The notes under the pieces were generated by a model. The model saw nothing but the letters and a program-made list of their open reading frames with translations. It was not told the origin of the DNA and ran no database searches. Of a DNA stretch of 64,000 bases, positions 1-8,662 are shown piece by piece. Positions within the stretch are counted from its first letter, which is position 1, and the number at the start of each line of letters is the position of its first letter. Source of the stretch: UBA1783 sp033808805 (GTDB taxonomy: Bacteria; Bacillota_I; Bacilli_A; Erysipelotrichales; Erysipelotrichaceae); the NCBI GenBank assembly GCA_033808805.1, contig JAPXMY010000006.1, positions 49,729 through 113,728 of the forward strand. The letters run 5' to 3'. Both the position numbers and the translations under genes were made by a program.

Positions 1-974
1 CCTTGATATTTTTTGCCTTTGTATTATTTTTTTCTCTCCGTCCAAGTAAGATTACTGTCTGGATTGGGAAAATTATTAATCCTTTATTTTTAATCTTTTT
101 AAGCATTCTGGTAGTAACTGCATTATTAAATCCTTCTATTTCCGTTAATGAAGTTACTCCAGTCGATGCTTATCAGAATGCTGCCTTGTTTTCTGGCTTC
201 ATTGAAGGATATGGCACCATGGATGCCATTGCTGGACTGGCTTTTGGAATCGTGGTTATTGATATTATTCGCGCTATGGGTTTAAAAGAAGATAATGATA
301 TTGCCAGGGAAGTTTTAAAGTCTGGTGTTATTACCGGTATCCTGATGGCTGTTATCTATATTGCGACAATTGTTATGGGAGCTCAATCCAGAGGTCTGTT
401 TGAGCTTTCGGCCAATGGCGGTATTGCCCTGGCTCAGATTTCCAATCATTATCTGGGCAAAGTTGGCGGCCTGGTGTTGGCTTTAACCATTACCTTTGCT
501 ACTTTAAAAACTTCTATCGGTTTAGTAACCAGCTGTTCACAGGCTTTTGTTAGAATGTTCCCTAAAGGATTATCCTATAATCTTTGGGCTATCATATTTA
601 CAGTTTTCTCATTTGCGGTTAGTAATATTGGTTTATCAAACATTATCAGTTACTCTATACCGGTATTAATGTTCTTATATCCACTGGCTATCACTTTGAT
701 TTTATTGGCATTAACAGGAGATCTGTTTAATCACGATAAGATTGTCTATCAGAGTGTAATTGGATTTACCTTGCTTGCGGCAGTATTTGATCTACTCAAG
801 ACATTACCTGCCAGTCTGCAGGGGATACTATATGCAGAGAAAGTTACAGACTTGGCCAGAAAGATTCTACCTTTCTTTGATCTAAACCTTGGATGGCTTG
901 TTCCTTCGCTCATCGGTTTAGCAGTCGGTTTAACAGTACGTTTTGTCATAAGGGAAAAACGAGTGGGTACATAA
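1..974 (+). CDS. brnQ: Branched-chain amino acid transport protein BrnQ (LIVCS family), 3' part
   Basis: The reading frame is open from the left edge (first full codon at 3) and ends at a TAA at 972-974, leaving about 323 residues. LIVCS family members are usually about 430-450 residues, so roughly the last three quarters are present. The protein is almost entirely hydrophobic, with about eight membrane spans. It has the family-like stretches GIVVIDIIRAMG and LTITFATLKTSIGLVTS, followed by a short basic tail. Family members import leucine, isoleucine and valine by cation symport. The start lies outside the window. Two hairpins follow the stop. The azlCD genes 1.1 kb downstream export the same class of amino acids. 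Confidence 0.88.
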   Translation, partial: LIFFAFVLFFSLRPSKITVWIGKIINPLFLIFLSILVVTALLNPSISVNEVTPVDAYQNAALFSGFIEGYGTMDAIAGLAFGIVVIDIIRAMGLKEDNDIAREVLKSGVITGILMAVIYIATIVMGAQSRGLFELSANGGIALAQISNHYLGKVGGLVLALTITFATLKTSIGLVTSCSQAFVRMFPKGLSYNLWAIIFTVFSFAVSNIGLSNIISYSIPVLMFLYPLAITLILLALTGDLFNHDKIVYQSVIGFTLLAAVFDLLKTLPASLQGILYAEKVTDLARKILPFFDLNLGWLVPSLIGLAVGLTVRFVIREKRVGT

Positions 975-1002
975 ATAAAGTTTTTCTTAATCTTTAACCT
1001 CC

Positions 1003-1028
1003 GGGGGCTATCTCATAATCTAGCCCCC
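1003..1028 (+). terminator. GC-rich hairpin after brnQ
   Basis: An 8-bp perfect stem GGGGGCTA/TAGCCCCC closes a 10-nt loop, 29 bp after the brnQ stop. It is unusually GC-rich for this DNA but is not followed by a T-run. It may be a 3'-end-stabilising stem or work together with the next hairpin. Confidence 0.5.
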
Positions 1029-1042
1029 AAACCTTTAAAAAC

Positions 1043-1073
1043 AATGATTGTAAGATTTTACAATCATTTTATT
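1043..1073 (+). terminator. Intrinsic terminator
   Basis: An 11-bp perfect stem AATGATTGTAA/TTACAATCATT with a GATT loop is followed by TTATTT. It probably ends the brnQ transcript before the M28 peptidase gene. Confidence 0.7.
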
Positions 1074-1148
1074 TGACAGCATTTATAGAAGTATTGTTAT
1101 AATAGTTTAGTTCTCTTTTAAAAGAGAAAACCAAGATGGAGAAAAAAG

Positions 1149-2066
1149 ATGAAATATTATTTAAATGAAATTAACAACTTATATCCAGTAAGAAAAAAAT
1201 ATCAGGATAAAACAAGATTTATCGAATATGTAAAACAGGAAGTAACTGAATATAAGGTAGAAGTACAGGAAAAAAGAAAAACCAGAAATATTGTTATCGG
1301 GGATGTTGAAAATGCCAAGGTAGTATTTACTGCCCACTATGATACGCCAGCTGCTTCAGTAATTCCTAATATAATGATGCCAGTAAATAAAATTATTTAT
1401 TTTGGTTACACCTTTGCCTTTGTAGGAATAATAGTCGCAGTCAGTATTTTTCTGGCTGAATTATTAACAAAGTTTTTAAATGCCAATGACCGACAGATTA
1501 CTTCAGTTGCCTATCTGGGAATTTATTTTTCCTTGGTATATCTTACGATGCTGGCTTTTGAAAACAAAAATAACAAAAATGATAACACTTCTGGAACAGC
1601 TGCTGTGATGACACTGATAAAAAGTCTTGACAAAGAAAGCAATGTAGCCTTTATTTTATTTGATAATGAAGAAAAAGGGTTGATTGGTTCTGGTCAGTTT
1701 AATAAACATAATAAAAAAATGATGGAAAGCAAACCACTGATTAATCTGGACTGTATCGGCAATGGTAATGAAATAGTAGTTGTCATCAATAACGAAGCTA
1801 TGGAAAGTGCCAGTTTATTAAAAGAATCAATAGTCAGTAATGAAAGATATAATGTCAACTTCTTCAACAAAAAACAGGCCATGGGTAACTCTGATCAAAG
1901 ACATTTCAAAAACGGCGTAGGAGTATTTGCCTGTCATAAAGGAAAACACATCAAATTATATACACCTTATATTCACACAGCTAAAGATACAGTTGCTGAT
2001 GTTGAAAACATTAAATATTTAACTGAAAGGCTTACTGATTACGTCAATAAACTTAATGAAGCATAA
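1149..2066 (+). CDS. M28-family zinc aminopeptidase with internal membrane segment
   Basis: A protein of 305 residues with a GGAGAA ribosome binding site. The two-metal ligands typical of family M28 are visible: H63 and D65 in AHYDTP, D145 in DNTSG, the catalytic glutamate pair E174-E175 in FDNEEKG, D201 in NLDCIGNG and a late His in YIHTAKDT. Unusually, residues about 83-137, between the first His and the bridging Asp, form two long hydrophobic stretches that look like a membrane hairpin. The peptidase is therefore probably membrane-anchored. The peptide substrate is unknown. It stands alone, with terminators or gaps on both sides. Confidence 0.85.
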   Translation: MKYYLNEINNLYPVRKKYQDKTRFIEYVKQEVTEYKVEVQEKRKTRNIVIGDVENAKVVFTAHYDTPAASVIPNIMMPVNKIIYFGYTFAFVGIIVAVSIFLAELLTKFLNANDRQITSVAYLGIYFSLVYLTMLAFENKNNKNDNTSGTAAVMTLIKSLDKESNVAFILFDNEEKGLIGSGQFNKHNKKMMESKPLINLDCIGNGNEIVVVINNEAMESASLLKESIVSNERYNVNFFNKKQAMGNSDQRHFKNGVGVFACHKGKHIKLYTPYIHTAKDTVADVENIKYLTERLTDYVNKLNEA

Positions 2067-2128
2067 TGAGGAAAGATTAGTAACATCTTTCCTTTTTTTT
2101 GTTATAATGATTAGCAAAGGTGAAATTT

Positions 2129-2800
2129 ATGAAGAAAGAAACTATTAAGCAAGCCTTTATAAAAACTCTTCCTGTTATGGCAGGTTATTTAGTTTTGGGT
2201 ATTGGTTTTGGTGTTTTACTGGCGAAGATAGGATATGGACCACTTTATGCTGTTTTAATGAGCGTAATCATTTATGGTGGATCAATGCAGTATGTCGCTG
2301 TTTCTCTGATTGATTCAGCAGCTTCTTTAATAACTGTGGCTATAACAACTTTGCTGGTTAATGGAAGACATTTGTTTTATGGCTTATCAATGCTGGAAAA
2401 ATATCAGAACATTAAAAGAAAACCATATCTTATTTTTGGCATCACTGATGAAACATATTCACTGTTATGTCAGGAAGAAAGTGAAGATGAAGATTATTAT
2501 TTCTATATAACGATTTTAAATCACTCTTATTGGATAATCGGGGGATTAATAGGCAATTTAATTGGAACACTGATTCCCTTTAACAGCGCTGGTATTGAAT
2601 TTTCCATGACCGCCTTATTTGTGGCTATTGTGGTAGAGCAGTGGCTGACTACTAAAGATCACTTGCCGGCTGTTATTGGCTTTATCTGTGCGGTTGTCTG
2701 TCTACTTGCTTTTGGACCGGAACATTTTTTAATTCCAGCGATGCTGGCTATTGTACTGTTACTTATTGTTATTAGAAAGAGAGGAAATATAAATGAATAA
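2129..2800 (+). CDS. azlC: AzlC family branched-chain amino acid exporter, large subunit
   Basis: A protein of 223 residues with about five to six membrane spans. It carries AzlC-type features: the N-terminal GIGFGVLLAKIGYGPL, then YGGSMQYVAVSLI, and GRHLFYGLSMLEKY. I start it at ATG 2129, which has AAAGGTG 7 nt upstream; the GTG at 2120 lies inside that ribosome binding site. Its stop overlaps the azlD start, so the two are translationally coupled. AzlCD pairs export branched-chain amino acids or their analogues. Confidence 0.9.
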   Translation: MKKETIKQAFIKTLPVMAGYLVLGIGFGVLLAKIGYGPLYAVLMSVIIYGGSMQYVAVSLIDSAASLITVAITTLLVNGRHLFYGLSMLEKYQNIKRKPYLIFGITDETYSLLCQEESEDEDYYFYITILNHSYWIIGGLIGNLIGTLIPFNSAGIEFSMTALFVAIVVEQWLTTKDHLPAVIGFICAVVCLLAFGPEHFLIPAMLAIVLLLIVIRKRGNINE

Positions 2801-3116
2801 TTATCATACTATACTTATCATTATAACTATTTCCCTGGTAACAATCCTGATTAGATTTTTTCCTTTTGTGGTCTTTAATAAACAGGAAAAACTGCCTGAT
2901 ATCATCTCTTATTTAGGAAAAGTTCTTCCAACCGCCATCATGGCCATGCTGGTTGTCTATTGTTTAAAGGATGTCAAAGTTACTGTTTTTCCTTATGGAT
3001 TAAAGGAACTTGTGGCAGTACTGGTTGTAGCAGCCTTACACACGTATAAAAGGAATACCTTATTAAGTATTACCTGTGGAACAATCTGTTATATGTTATT
3101 AGTTCAACTATTTTAA
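2793..3116 (+). CDS. azlD: AzlD family branched-chain amino acid exporter, small subunit
   Basis: A protein of 107 residues with three to four membrane helices and the AzlD-like signature RFFPFVVFNKQEKLPDIISY. It begins 8 bp inside the end of azlC, after GAGAGGAAATATAA, as expected for a coupled two-subunit exporter. The length is normal for the family. Confidence 0.9.
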   Translation: MNNYHTILIIITISLVTILIRFFPFVVFNKQEKLPDIISYLGKVLPTAIMAMLVVYCLKDVKVTVFPYGLKELVAVLVVAALHTYKRNTLLSITCGTICYMLLVQLF

Positions 3117-3162
3117 TTTTATCTAATGTAAATTTAGTGTATAATATAAGTAGGGTGAATTT

Positions 3163-3582
3163 ATGAATAAAGAAAAATCATGTGGAGCAGTTATATTTAC
3201 GAGGGATAAAGAAGAATTAAAGTTTGTATTAATTAAGAATATAGAAGGAAGCTATGGCTTTCCTAAAGGGCGTGTAGAAGATAATGAAACAGAAGAAGAA
3301 ACTGCTTTACGTGAAATAAAAGAAGAAGTTGGTTTAGATGTAGACATTATTAAAGGATTTAAAACTTTTGATGTATATTTGGCAGGAAAAGGTAAAAAGA
3401 CTGTTAAAACAGTTATATATTTCTTAGCTACCTATTCTAATCAACAACTGGTAGCTCAGGAAGATGAAGTAGCTTCAATTGTTGTTTTACCATTTAAGCA
3501 ATGTTTAAAAACCTTAAAGTTCAAGGGAGCCAAAAGAGTTTTATCAGAGGCTTATGATTATATTTTGGAAAATAATTTATAG
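3163..3582 (+). CDS. Nudix hydrolase, Ap4A/NTP pyrophosphohydrolase type
   Basis: A protein of 139 residues with a perfect Nudix box: G36, E42, R50-E51, E54-E55, G57-L58, within GRVEDNETEEETALREIKEE and the next residues. The lead-in SCGAVIFTR resembles the bis(5'-nucleosyl)-tetraphosphatase subgroup, whose members start with a similar beta strand and act on a nucleotide-linked pyrophosphate. The substrate cannot be fixed from sequence. It has GGGTGAATTT before the ATG. It lies just upstream of cas9 in the same direction, but 142 bp of AT-rich DNA separate them and I infer no functional link. Confidence 0.88.
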   Translation: MNKEKSCGAVIFTRDKEELKFVLIKNIEGSYGFPKGRVEDNETEEETALREIKEEVGLDVDIIKGFKTFDVYLAGKGKKTVKTVIYFLATYSNQQLVAQEDEVASIVVLPFKQCLKTLKFKGAKRVLSEAYDYILENNL

Positions 3583-3724
3583 GAAGCAAAATAATTAGTT
3601 GTAGAATTTGCTAAAACATTTTTTAATAATAGCATATAAATTTATATAAATATGTACAAAAAAAAGGACAACATATTGAAGAAAAATATTATACAATAGA
3701 TGTAAATATATGGAGGAAAATAAT

Positions 3725-6700
3725 ATGTCAACTACTTTTAGTTATGATATTGGTATAGCCTCAATTGGTTCTGCTGTAGAAAAAGATAATAAGTTAATCT
3801 ATATGGGAACTAGAGTTTTTAATGAGGCTATTTCTGCTAAGGAAGCAAGAATAAATAGAAGTGCAAGAAGAACAACTAGAAGAAAAACTTGGCGCAAAAG
3901 ACAAATGAAAGATGCTTTCATAGATTTTGGTGTTATTAGTAAGCAAGAGTTTAATACTCCGGGCTATATGTGTTACACGACTGATAATGAATATTTAAAA
4001 AAGCCAGAAGACAATTCTATTTATCATTTAAGGAAAAGAGCACTTTCTGAAAAAGTTACTAAAAGAGAATTGTTATTAGCTCTTTATAACATATGTGGAA
4101 CTAGAGGACATTTTCTTTTAGAAACTATTGACTTTTCAAAGGGCGGAATTTCTTTTGAGATGTATAAAGAACGATTTTATCAGTTAGCTGGTAGTTATGT
4201 AGATTTCGTTGAAGATACCGAGGAATTTGATGAAGTTCTAAAAAAAGTTTTTGAAGGATCGATAAATAATAATGATATCAAAAGTAGTGTCAGTAAAAAT
4301 AGGTTCACCATTGATGATGAAAGTGAATCTGTTTTAATTGAACTTTTGAGATTGCTATCTAATTACAAAGTAAAACCACAAAAAATTTCAGAAAAACTTG
4401 ATGATTTTGCTTCAAGTGTAAATATTGAAGATTTAAAAAAGCAGGATGAATTAGGGTTATTTTATGAAGAGGCTATTGAATTGTATGACTTATCTAACAT
4501 TGCTAGAATTCTAAAAGAATACAATTATTTGTGTGAACTTGCAGTTAATAATATGGATGAATACCGTAAATCTCAAAAACAAGGGGAAGAAGCATACACA
4601 AAAATGAAGGAAAGCATTAAAAGCAAAGCTTCTAACAAGGCAAGTCGTTCAAGATCTGTTAAAAACTTATCTAATTCTTTCCCTAATGGTTTATATGTCA
4701 AAGAGGCTGGCGATATTTTAAGAAACCAACAAAAGTACTATCCTGAAATAACTGATCGCTTTATTGAAGTTTGTACTTCTATTATTTCAGCTAGAATTCC
4801 TTACTATATTGGTCCATTGGATGAAAAGGGTAAAAATGCTTGGTTAGTAAAAAATCAAAACTTTAAATATAGTTATGAAGATACTATGAAGCAATCGGAT
4901 AATAAAGCAGTTGATGAATATGAAAGCATTAAAAAGTGGAAGTTAAATATGATATCCAGGTGTACATATCTATATGATAAATATGCTCTTCCTAAAGGAT
5001 CCTTTATCGCTGAAACGTTTAGCATATTAAATGAGTTAAATATATTAAGTGCAGAAGATAAAAATGGGAATGATTATTATTTGACTAGGGTAGATAAAAT
5101 TAAGGTTTTTGATCGATTGTTTTTAAAAAAGAAAATTGTAAGTTTCAAAGATATATGTGATGAACTTGATATTAGTTACTTTGGACCTTCAAATAAGTCT
5201 AACAAAACTAATAAATTTAATAATTCTTTTTCAGTTTATTTAGATGTAATAAAGATAGAAACTAGTTTTAATTTTAATTCGATACTTGAAATATTCAACA
5301 ACAAAGACAAAGTTAATAAATTAGAAGATTTAATTTTGGATATTAATTTATATAATGAAGAGAAATCTAAGTTAGATGTTTTAATAAATAAACATAAGTT
5401 TACTGAGGAAAAAGCTAAAAAGTTAAGTAAAATTAATTCTAAAGGATTTTTTGCATTATCAAAAGAAATGATTATGGAAGAAACAATGAATGAAAAAGGT
5501 GAAACGATGTTAGATTTACTTTTTAAGGATAATGTTTCGAGTTATAAAAATGAGCAGATGACAATTATTTATAATGCTAAAGATTTAGATGGTAATGGAA
5601 AAGAATATTTTTCCAATAAGTATTTTGATAAGTTGCAAAAAAATAATGGGAAATTATCAATTGATTTGTTAATAGAAGATGGTAAACCATTCATTCCAAT
5701 TTCAAGACCTACAATAAGAGCGCTAAATGAGTGTATGAAATTATACGAAAGCATGGTTGATGCTTTTGGTGTTCCTGATAAAGTTATCATAGAGACAGCT
5801 CGTGATTTAAAAGATAGTAGTAGGGAAGGTCTTAGACCAGAAAAATTTAGGGATACAGCTAAAAAACTATATGAGTATGTTCAAAGTAAATCAAAAGAAA
5901 AGAAGGTTACATTTAATCTAGAACCATGGAAGGATATCGATTCTTACGTTGAAAAGAACAAACTTAAAATAGATTTATACATTAGACAAAATGGTATAGA
6001 TTTATTAACAGGAAAAAGAATAAACATCAATAACTTGAGTGATTATGAGGTTGATCATATTTTACCAAGAGGTTTTGGTGATGATTCAAAAGATGATAAG
6101 ATGCTTGTTAGTAAATTGGCTAATTCTAGAAAAGGCGACAGATTACCTCTTATGTATATTGAAGATTCAAATACTCCACCAGGTGAGACAGTAACATCAT
6201 CTCGTTTTATAAAAAGTGTAAAAGAATTGTTTGAATTAGAATTAATTTCAGAAGAAAAAAGGAATCGTCTACTATTAGATAGTTTTCCTGCTTTAACGGA
6301 ATTCGTTAATAGGAATTTAGTTGATACAAGATACATTATTAGAGAGTTTATAGCAATTTTAAATGCTTATTCAAAATATAATAATCACAAAACAAATATT
6401 GTTGGCATTAAGTCCGCATATACAAGCATTTATAGGAAAGCTTTTAATTTAAAGAAAAACAGAGATTTTGGTGTACAACACCATGCTCATGATGCTGCTT
6501 TATTAATTGTTGCTGAAAAAACCTTATCTAAATATTATCCTAGTTATGGTAAAGGGAAAATAAATCCAGAATTATATTTTGATTTTGTAAATAAAATAAA
6601 ATCTGATTCTTCAATGGAGGAAAATAAAAAATTTGTTAGATTCATGTATGAAAAAGCATTTGAAGAAAAATGGCATGAACATAATTCGTTTGTTGGACAG

Positions 6701-7660
6701 ATTAAACACCAAGTTCCTTACTATTCAATAAAGGTTGAGAAAAATTGGACAGGAAAGTTTTTTGATGCGACAATTTATAAACAAGAAAAAAGAAAAGATG
6801 ATGCTGTTTTATCTATTTTAGGAGTAAATAATGATAAAAGAGTATTTGATAGTGTTGAATGTGTAGCTGTTGATTTTTATAAGTATAAAAACAAAAAAGA
6901 TAAAATGCAACATATAGCCATTCATATTCCAAAAGTTATAGTTAATCCAGATGGTGAAATAAATAAAGAACTTTATAAAAGACTCATTTTAGACCATTAT
7001 GGGGCAGAAGAGTTGTTAGAAAATGGAGAGATAAATAAAAAAATATATCGTTTCAGAGCATTTAAAAATGATTTGATTTTTGATACTGAAACAAATTGTC
7101 CATTTATTTTTAATATAGGTTCTATAGCAACTAATAAATTAGAGTTAAAATATCTTAACACTTTTTCTTATAATGAAATTTATGATAATGCAGAATATTT
7201 AAGAAATAAGATAAATAAGGAGTTTAATTTATTAACCAATCAAAATCAAAATGGAATTAATTACCAAGATTTAAAAATTGATGAAGTTGTTCAATTTTTA
7301 AAAAATGAAAGAATTCTTTTATATGATTCTAAACATGATATAGCAATACATAATTTGTTATCAAAAAGTAAAAATATTTTCGATTTAACTGAAAAGATTG
7401 CATTTTTGATTAAGATAGTTAATAGGCCTCATACTCCACCAATGATTTTTGGACAAGTTCGACCAACTGTTAATAACAATTTGGTTTCTAAAAATCGTGA
7501 TGCAGAGTATGTAAAAATTAAAAGTAGTTTTTTAGGGGTTAGATTTAATCATAACAGCAAAGGTAAATTAATAATAAAATCTCCTAAAGAGAAGCGAGGT
7601 GCATATAAATTGATAAAAAGAGAAGAATTTTCTTGGAATATCGGTAAGATTGATGTATAA
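3725..7660 (+). CDS. cas9: CRISPR-associated endonuclease Cas9 (type II)
   Basis: A protein of 1311 residues. I start it at ATG 3725 because GGAGG (3712-3716) is its ribosome binding site; the ATG at 3710 overlaps that site. All catalytic residues can be found. RuvC-I is YDIGIASIGSAV with D8. An Arg-rich bridge helix follows (ARINRSARRTTRRKTWRKRQ). RuvC-II is DKVIIETARD with E690. The HNH domain is DYEVDHILPRGF with H778 and a later N800. RuvC-III is HHAHDAALL with H919/H920 and D923. It is therefore expected to be an active RNA-guided double-strand nuclease. The Trp usual after the RuvC-I Gly (SpCas9 GWAV) is Ser here. The PAM cannot be read. The stop codon lies inside the -10 box of the tracrRNA promoter. 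Confidence 0.97.
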   Translation: MSTTFSYDIGIASIGSAVEKDNKLIYMGTRVFNEAISAKEARINRSARRTTRRKTWRKRQMKDAFIDFGVISKQEFNTPGYMCYTTDNEYLKKPEDNSIYHLRKRALSEKVTKRELLLALYNICGTRGHFLLETIDFSKGGISFEMYKERFYQLAGSYVDFVEDTEEFDEVLKKVFEGSINNNDIKSSVSKNRFTIDDESESVLIELLRLLSNYKVKPQKISEKLDDFASSVNIEDLKKQDELGLFYEEAIELYDLSNIARILKEYNYLCELAVNNMDEYRKSQKQGEEAYTKMKESIKSKASNKASRSRSVKNLSNSFPNGLYVKEAGDILRNQQKYYPEITDRFIEVCTSIISARIPYYIGPLDEKGKNAWLVKNQNFKYSYEDTMKQSDNKAVDEYESIKKWKLNMISRCTYLYDKYALPKGSFIAETFSILNELNILSAEDKNGNDYYLTRVDKIKVFDRLFLKKKIVSFKDICDELDISYFGPSNKSNKTNKFNNSFSVYLDVIKIETSFNFNSILEIFNNKDKVNKLEDLILDINLYNEEKSKLDVLINKHKFTEEKAKKLSKINSKGFFALSKEMIMEETMNEKGETMLDLLFKDNVSSYKNEQMTIIYNAKDLDGNGKEYFSNKYFDKLQKNNGKLSIDLLIEDGKPFIPISRPTIRALNECMKLYESMVDAFGVPDKVIIETARDLKDSSREGLRPEKFRDTAKKLYEYVQSKSKEKKVTFNLEPWKDIDSYVEKNKLKIDLYIRQNGIDLLTGKRININNLSDYEVDHILPRGFGDDSKDDKMLVSKLANSRKGDRLPLMYIEDSNTPPGETVTSSRFIKSVKELFELELISEEKRNRLLLDSFPALTEFVNRNLVDTRYIIREFIAILNAYSKYNNHKTNIVGIKSAYTSIYRKAFNLKKNRDFGVQHHAHDAALLIVAEKTLSKYYPSYGKGKINPELYFDFVNKIKSDSSMEENKKFVRFMYEKAFEEKWHEHNSFVGQIKHQVPYYSIKVEKNWTGKFFDATIYKQEKRKDDAVLSILGVNNDKRVFDSVECVAVDFYKYKNKKDKMQHIAIHIPKVIVNPDGEINKELYKRLILDHYGAEELLENGEINKKIYRFRAFKNDLIFDTETNCPFIFNIGSIATNKLELKYLNTFSYNEIYDNAEYLRNKINKEFNLLTNQNQNGINYQDLKIDEVVQFLKNERILLYDSKHDIAIHNLLSKSKNIFDLTEKIAFLIKIVNRPHTPPMIFGQVRPTVNNNLVSKNRDAEYVKIKSSFLGVRFNHNSKGKLIIKSPKEKRGAYKLIKREEFSWNIGKIDV

Positions 7661-7661
7661 T
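7633..7661 (+). promoter_or_regulatory. tracrRNA promoter overlapping the end of cas9
   Basis: TTGGAA (7633-7638), a 17-bp spacer and a perfect TATAAT (7656-7661). The cas9 stop codon TAA occupies 7658-7660, within the -10 box. A start 7 nt after the -10 falls at about 7668, the first base of the anti-repeat. Confidence 0.75.
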
Positions 7662-7667
7662 ATAATT

Positions 7668-7756
7668 GTTTAAATAATACGAAATAATTTAATCCGAAAG
7701 AATTAAAATTATTTCAAAACTATCAAAAATGGCCGATTGTGGCCATTTTATTTTTT
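7668..7756 (+). ncRNA. tracrRNA between cas9 and cas1
   Basis: Positions 7668-7703 align base for base with the reverse complement of the 36-bp CRISPR repeat. The first 13 bases (GTTTAAATAATAC) are identical. The five differences are three that keep G-U wobble pairs (7681, 7690, 7703) and one adjacent two-base mismatch (7696-7697) that would form a small internal loop. An AU-rich linker follows, then a hairpin with a T-run that ends the RNA at about 7756, giving roughly 89 nt. The strand fits an array transcribed rightward. Streptococcus thermophilus CRISPR1 also has its tracrRNA between cas9 and cas1. The RNA should pair with the pre-crRNA for RNase III processing and anchor Cas9. Confidence 0.92.
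7726..7756 (+). terminator. tracrRNA intrinsic terminator
   Basis: A 9-bp stem AAAATGGCC/GGCCATTTT closes the loop GATTGT and is followed by ATTTTTT. The hairpin also forms the 3' structural stem of the tracrRNA. The T-run ends 9 nt before the cas1 start codon. Confidence 0.85.
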
Positions 7757-7765
7757 AGATATTAT

Positions 7766-8662
7766 ATGGGTTGGAAAACAATAGTTATAGGTTCAGAATG
7801 TAAAGTTTCTTTATCAGCAAATAGAATGAGAATTACAATAGGAGAAGAGTATCACAATTACCCTTTAGCAGATCTTGATACTGTAATATTCAGTAATAAC
7901 AAAGTAACAATAACAATACCTATAATCGCAAAACTTATGGAAAACAATATTGGGATTATTATTTGTGATAGTCGCAATGACCCAATAGGGATATTTCAAC
8001 CTTTCAATTGTCACTCATTAGTATTCAAACAATTGAAGAAACAAATTAATTGGAAAAATACTAAAAAGAAACGATTTTGGAAATTTATTGTTGAAGAAAA
8101 AATTGCCAGTGAAATTTCTAATCTTAGATTATTAAAATTATCATCTGAAGTTATAGAAACATTAAAAGTTTACAAAGAATCGGTATATAATGATGACCAA
8201 ACAAATAGAGAAGGCTCTAGTGCCAGGATATATTTTAAAGAATTATTCGGGCCAGAATTTACAAGAGATGAACAAATAGCTATAAATTTTGCATTGAATT
8301 ATGGTTATAAAATAATTGCAAGTTACATCTCTAAAATGATTGCAGCTAGAGGATATATTACTCAATTGGGAATTCATCATATAGGAGAATCAAATCCGTT
8401 TAATTTAACTTATGATTTTATTGAGCCTCTAAGGTATATTGTTGATATGTGGGTATATGAAAATATAGAGGATGATTTTAATACCTCGCATAAAATTGAA
8501 ATATTACAAATATTAGAGTGTAGAATAAAAATCAATAATAAATGGATGAGATTAACTGATGCTATAGAAGACTTAATAGATTCTTATTTTGCTTTTATGA
8601 ATGAAGAAAGAGATTCGATTATTAGAATAGACTATGAGTCGGGAATAAGAAGCAATCGATGA
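7766..8662 (+). CDS. cas1: CRISPR adaptation endonuclease Cas1 (type II)
   Basis: A protein of 298 residues. It starts at ATG 7766 (MGWKTIVIG), the position where type II Cas1 proteins normally begin. The upstream GTG at 7739 lies in the tracrRNA terminator and is rejected. Metal ligands fall at E149 (REGSSARIYF), H204/H205 (GIHHIGESNPF) and E220 (YDFIEPLR), matching the numbering known for type II-A Cas1. With Cas2 it forms the integrase that inserts new spacers. No clear Shine-Dalgarno sequence precedes the ATG, and its leader is the tail of the tracrRNA gene. It overlaps cas2 by 4 bp (ATGA). Confidence 0.96.
   Translation: MGWKTIVIGSECKVSLSANRMRITIGEEYHNYPLADLDTVIFSNNKVTITIPIIAKLMENNIGIIICDSRNDPIGIFQPFNCHSLVFKQLKKQINWKNTKKKRFWKFIVEEKIASEISNLRLLKLSSEVIETLKVYKESVYNDDQTNREGSSARIYFKELFGPEFTRDEQIAINFALNYGYKIIASYISKMIAARGYITQLGIHHIGESNPFNLTYDFIEPLRYIVDMWVYENIEDDFNTSHKIEILQILECRIKINNKWMRLTDAIEDLIDSYFAFMNEERDSIIRIDYESGIRSNR

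Noticed and set aside
3583..3724. A second anti-repeat or a tracrRNA upstream of cas9
   Set aside because: Reading both strands I found no stretch resembling the repeat there; only AT-rich DNA and the cas9 ribosome binding site.
4141..7600. Antisense reading frames within cas9
   Set aside because: They have no ribosome binding sites and their translations look like shadows of the cas9 codon pattern.
7739..7765. A GTG at 7739 as the cas1 start
   Set aside because: It lies in the tracrRNA terminator; the protein from ATG 7766 starts as type II Cas1 proteins usually do and gives E149/H205/E220 numbering.
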